Assembly (NCBI GenBank): GCA_905213155.1
Contig: CAJMHI010000010.1
Coordinates: 1-47,094, forward strand
DNA length: 47,094 nucleotides
Source of the DNA: an uncultured Acidaminococcus sp.
GTDB lineage: Bacteria; Bacillota; Negativicutes; Acidaminococcales; Acidaminococcaceae
Reading direction: 5' to 3'
Shown: one piece after another, positions 45,924 to 47,094 of the stretch
Layout: every line of letters starts with the position of its first letter
Numbering within the stretch: position 1 is the first letter of the stretch
Made by a program: the position numbers and the translations under genes
Notes under the pieces: generated by a model
Databases searched by the model: none
Told to the model about the DNA's origin: nothing
The model's input: only the letters and a program-made list of their open reading frames with translations

Positions 45924-46996
45924 ACTGGCTGAATCGGGTGCTCAAAGAGCCGTATCTTTGGGACTATTTGCAAACCGTAACAAAGCCCATCGTCTTGTAT
46001 GGCATGGGAAATGGGGCCGAGGAGATTTTGGACCGATGCGCAGCACTGCAGATTCCGGTACAGGGGATCTTTGCCAGCGATGAATTTGTGCGGGGACAAA
46101 CTTTCCGGGGCTTTCCGGTGAAAACCTATGGGGAAATGAAAGCGGAGCTGGGAGATTTTGTTATACTCCTGGCCTTTGCCAGTGAGCGCCCGGAGATTTT
46201 GCAGCGCTTTTTTCACCTGGCGCAGCAGCAGGAAACCTATGCGCCGCATTTGCCCCTTTTCGGGGATAATGACCTGGTGACGCCCCACTGGGTACGGGAA
46301 CATGCGGGCGTGCTCCAGTACGTATATGAAGGCCTGGCGGATGATAAGAGCCGCAGCGTAATGCAGGATATCCTCTCTTATAAACTCAGTGGAAAACTTT
46401 CCTTCTTGCAGGAGACAACCAGCCGGCGTGAGGATCTGGAAACTCTTTTTACCTTTGGCAAGGAAGAGTGCTACGCCGACCTGGGGGCCTATACCGGGGA
46501 TACGCTGACGGAATTTCTGGGGCTTACGGGGGGATACTACCAGCATATGTACGCCGTGGAACCGGATCCCAAAAATTTTAAAAAGCTGCGGGCCTTTGCC
46601 GAGCGGCAGGCCCTTTCCCGGATTACCCTGTGTCCGAAAAGCATTTGGGCCCAGGATATGCCGCTGCGCTTTGCGGCCCGCGGCGGGCGGATGTCCGCCC
46701 TGGCTAACGATGGGAAAAATGCCACGGAGGGCGTATCCCTGGACAGCCTTGTAGGGGACCACCCGCTGACGTATGTTAAAATGGACGTAGAGGGGGCAGA
46801 AAAAGAAGCACTCTATGGCGGAAGCTACGTAATCAGCCGGGAAAAGCCGAAACTATTGGTAGCTGGCTATCACTTTGACGATGATTTGTGGGAATTGCCC
46901 CTAGCAATCTGGGAGCTGGTGCCAGAATACAAACTCTACCTGCGGCGGCATCCGTATGTACCTTGCTGGGAGATTAATTTTTTTGCTACTTTGTAA
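45920..46996 (+). CDS. FkbM-family methyltransferase with N-terminal Rossmann-like domain
   Basis: A 358-residue protein. Residues about 18-75 (PIVLYGMGNGAEEILDRCAA, then a GIFASDE strand) look like a small nucleotide-binding domain often fused to FkbM enzymes. The methyltransferase part has CYADLGAYTGDTLTEFLGL (S-adenosylmethionine motif I), YAVEPDPKNFKKL, SLDSLVGDHPLTYVKMDVEG followed by AEKEAL (the FkbM hallmark) and a C-terminal hydrophobic strand. Such enzymes O-methylate sugars in surface glycans or antibiotics. ATG 45920 overlaps the protease stop; AAAGGAG lies upstream. Its target is unknown, but the pairing with an envelope protease and the nearby LPS-type fragment suggest a surface glycan. 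Confidence 0.85.
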   Translation: MNWLNRVLKEPYLWDYLQTVTKPIVLYGMGNGAEEILDRCAALQIPVQGIFASDEFVRGQTFRGFPVKTYGEMKAELGDFVILLAFASERPEILQRFFHLAQQQETYAPHLPLFGDNDLVTPHWVREHAGVLQYVYEGLADDKSRSVMQDILSYKLSGKLSFLQETTSRREDLETLFTFGKEECYADLGAYTGDTLTEFLGLTGGYYQHMYAVEPDPKNFKKLRAFAERQALSRITLCPKSIWAQDMPLRFAARGGRMSALANDGKNATEGVSLDSLVGDHPLTYVKMDVEGAEKEALYGGSYVISREKPKLLVAGYHFDDDLWELPLAIWELVPEYKLYLRRHPYVPCWEINFFATL

Positions 46997-47039
46997 GGAA
47001 GCATACGGATATTACAAAAAAATAGCCGAAAAATAAAAA
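46997..47039. other. Short AT-rich gap before the right terminal repeat
   Basis: No gene is seen. Read on the minus strand, the frame that enters from the terminal repeat continues through this gap and stops in the 3' end of the FkbM gene, giving only a short unrelated tail. Confidence 0.6.
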
Positions 47040-47093
47040 TGGTAAATTGTAAAATGAAACTGAACAGCAAAAATTAAAATGACCCATAGCAGG
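47040..47093. repeat. Right copy of terminal inverted repeat
   Basis: Exact reverse complement of positions 1-54. On the minus strand it would encode the same phosphoethanolamine-transferase segment, but the sequence beyond it does not continue that protein. Confidence 0.9.
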
Positions 47094-47094
47094 T

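Noticed and set aside
1..47094. CRISPR array or rRNA operon
   Set aside because: No regularly spaced 25-40-base repeats with unique spacers and no rRNA core sequence were seen.

Overview
The window looks like a contig from a diderm Firmicute (Negativicutes), most likely an Acidaminococcus/Phascolarctobacterium-type gut anaerobe. Firmicute regulators (CcpN, HutP, CdaA/CdaR, and the ccpN-ppsR-dnaG-rpoD order) sit beside outer-membrane genes: two OmpM-type porins with an N-terminal SLH domain, a YadA-like trimeric autotransporter and a lipopolysaccharide-decoration cluster. The genus is inference; the diderm Firmicute assignment rests on the gene set.

Layout. 1-2.6 kb: AT-rich surface-glycan cluster (5'-truncated phosphoethanolamine transferase, GT8 glycosyltransferase, GNAT/CelD-like acyltransferase split by a G8 tract). 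2.6-6.5 kb: Fic protein with repeat-rich promoter, trimeric autotransporter, DinJ/YafQ toxin-antitoxin pair. 6.8-10.3 kb: phosphatase-HD fusion, CytX transporter, tRNA-Glu, lone FecCD permease. 10.4-18.2 kb: core block ppsA, ccpN, ppsR, dnaG, rpoD, then a tRNA with CAU anticodon. 18.3-19.3 kb: HicAB and gene-poor DNA. 19.4-23.2 kb: hydrolase, SLC13-type transporter, LysR regulator, second Fic protein. 23.3-28.1 kb: DMT exporter opposite a TetR-YfcC-PepD operon. 28.3-30 kb: DUF3084 and YqgF-like genes. 30-33.2 kb: tandem ompM-like porins with long related leaders. 33.2-35.5 kb (minus): amidohydrolase-azlC-azlD operon. 35.7-39.2 kb: cdaA-cdaR-FAD oxidoreductase. 39.2-43.5 kb: Mn-pyrophosphatase, NADP-isocitrate dehydrogenase, crotonase-family protein, glycerol dehydrogenase. 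43.6-44.4 kb: small unknown gene and HutP. 44.4-44.8 kb: tRNA-His/Gln/Lys/Leu. 44.9-47 kb: M48 protease and FkbM methyltransferase.

How the genes work together. PpsA, CcpN and PpsR form a gluconeogenic control module: enzyme, transcriptional repressor, and the kinase/phosphorylase expected to act on the Thr two residues before the PpsA catalytic His. TetR-YfcC-PepD and amidohydrolase-AzlCD both pair amino-acid or peptide breakdown with transport, as suits an amino-acid fermenter.

Most notable: a putative phase-variable glycan acyltransferase (G8 tract; one extra G restores a well-started frame), a related leader RNA in front of both porin genes, an autotransporter with a coiled coil after its barrel, a phosphatase-HD fusion with helically phased upstream repeats, operator-like arrays at the fic and tetR promoters, a crotonase lacking one catalytic Glu, and a 54-bp inverted repeat at the two window ends that may reflect assembly.
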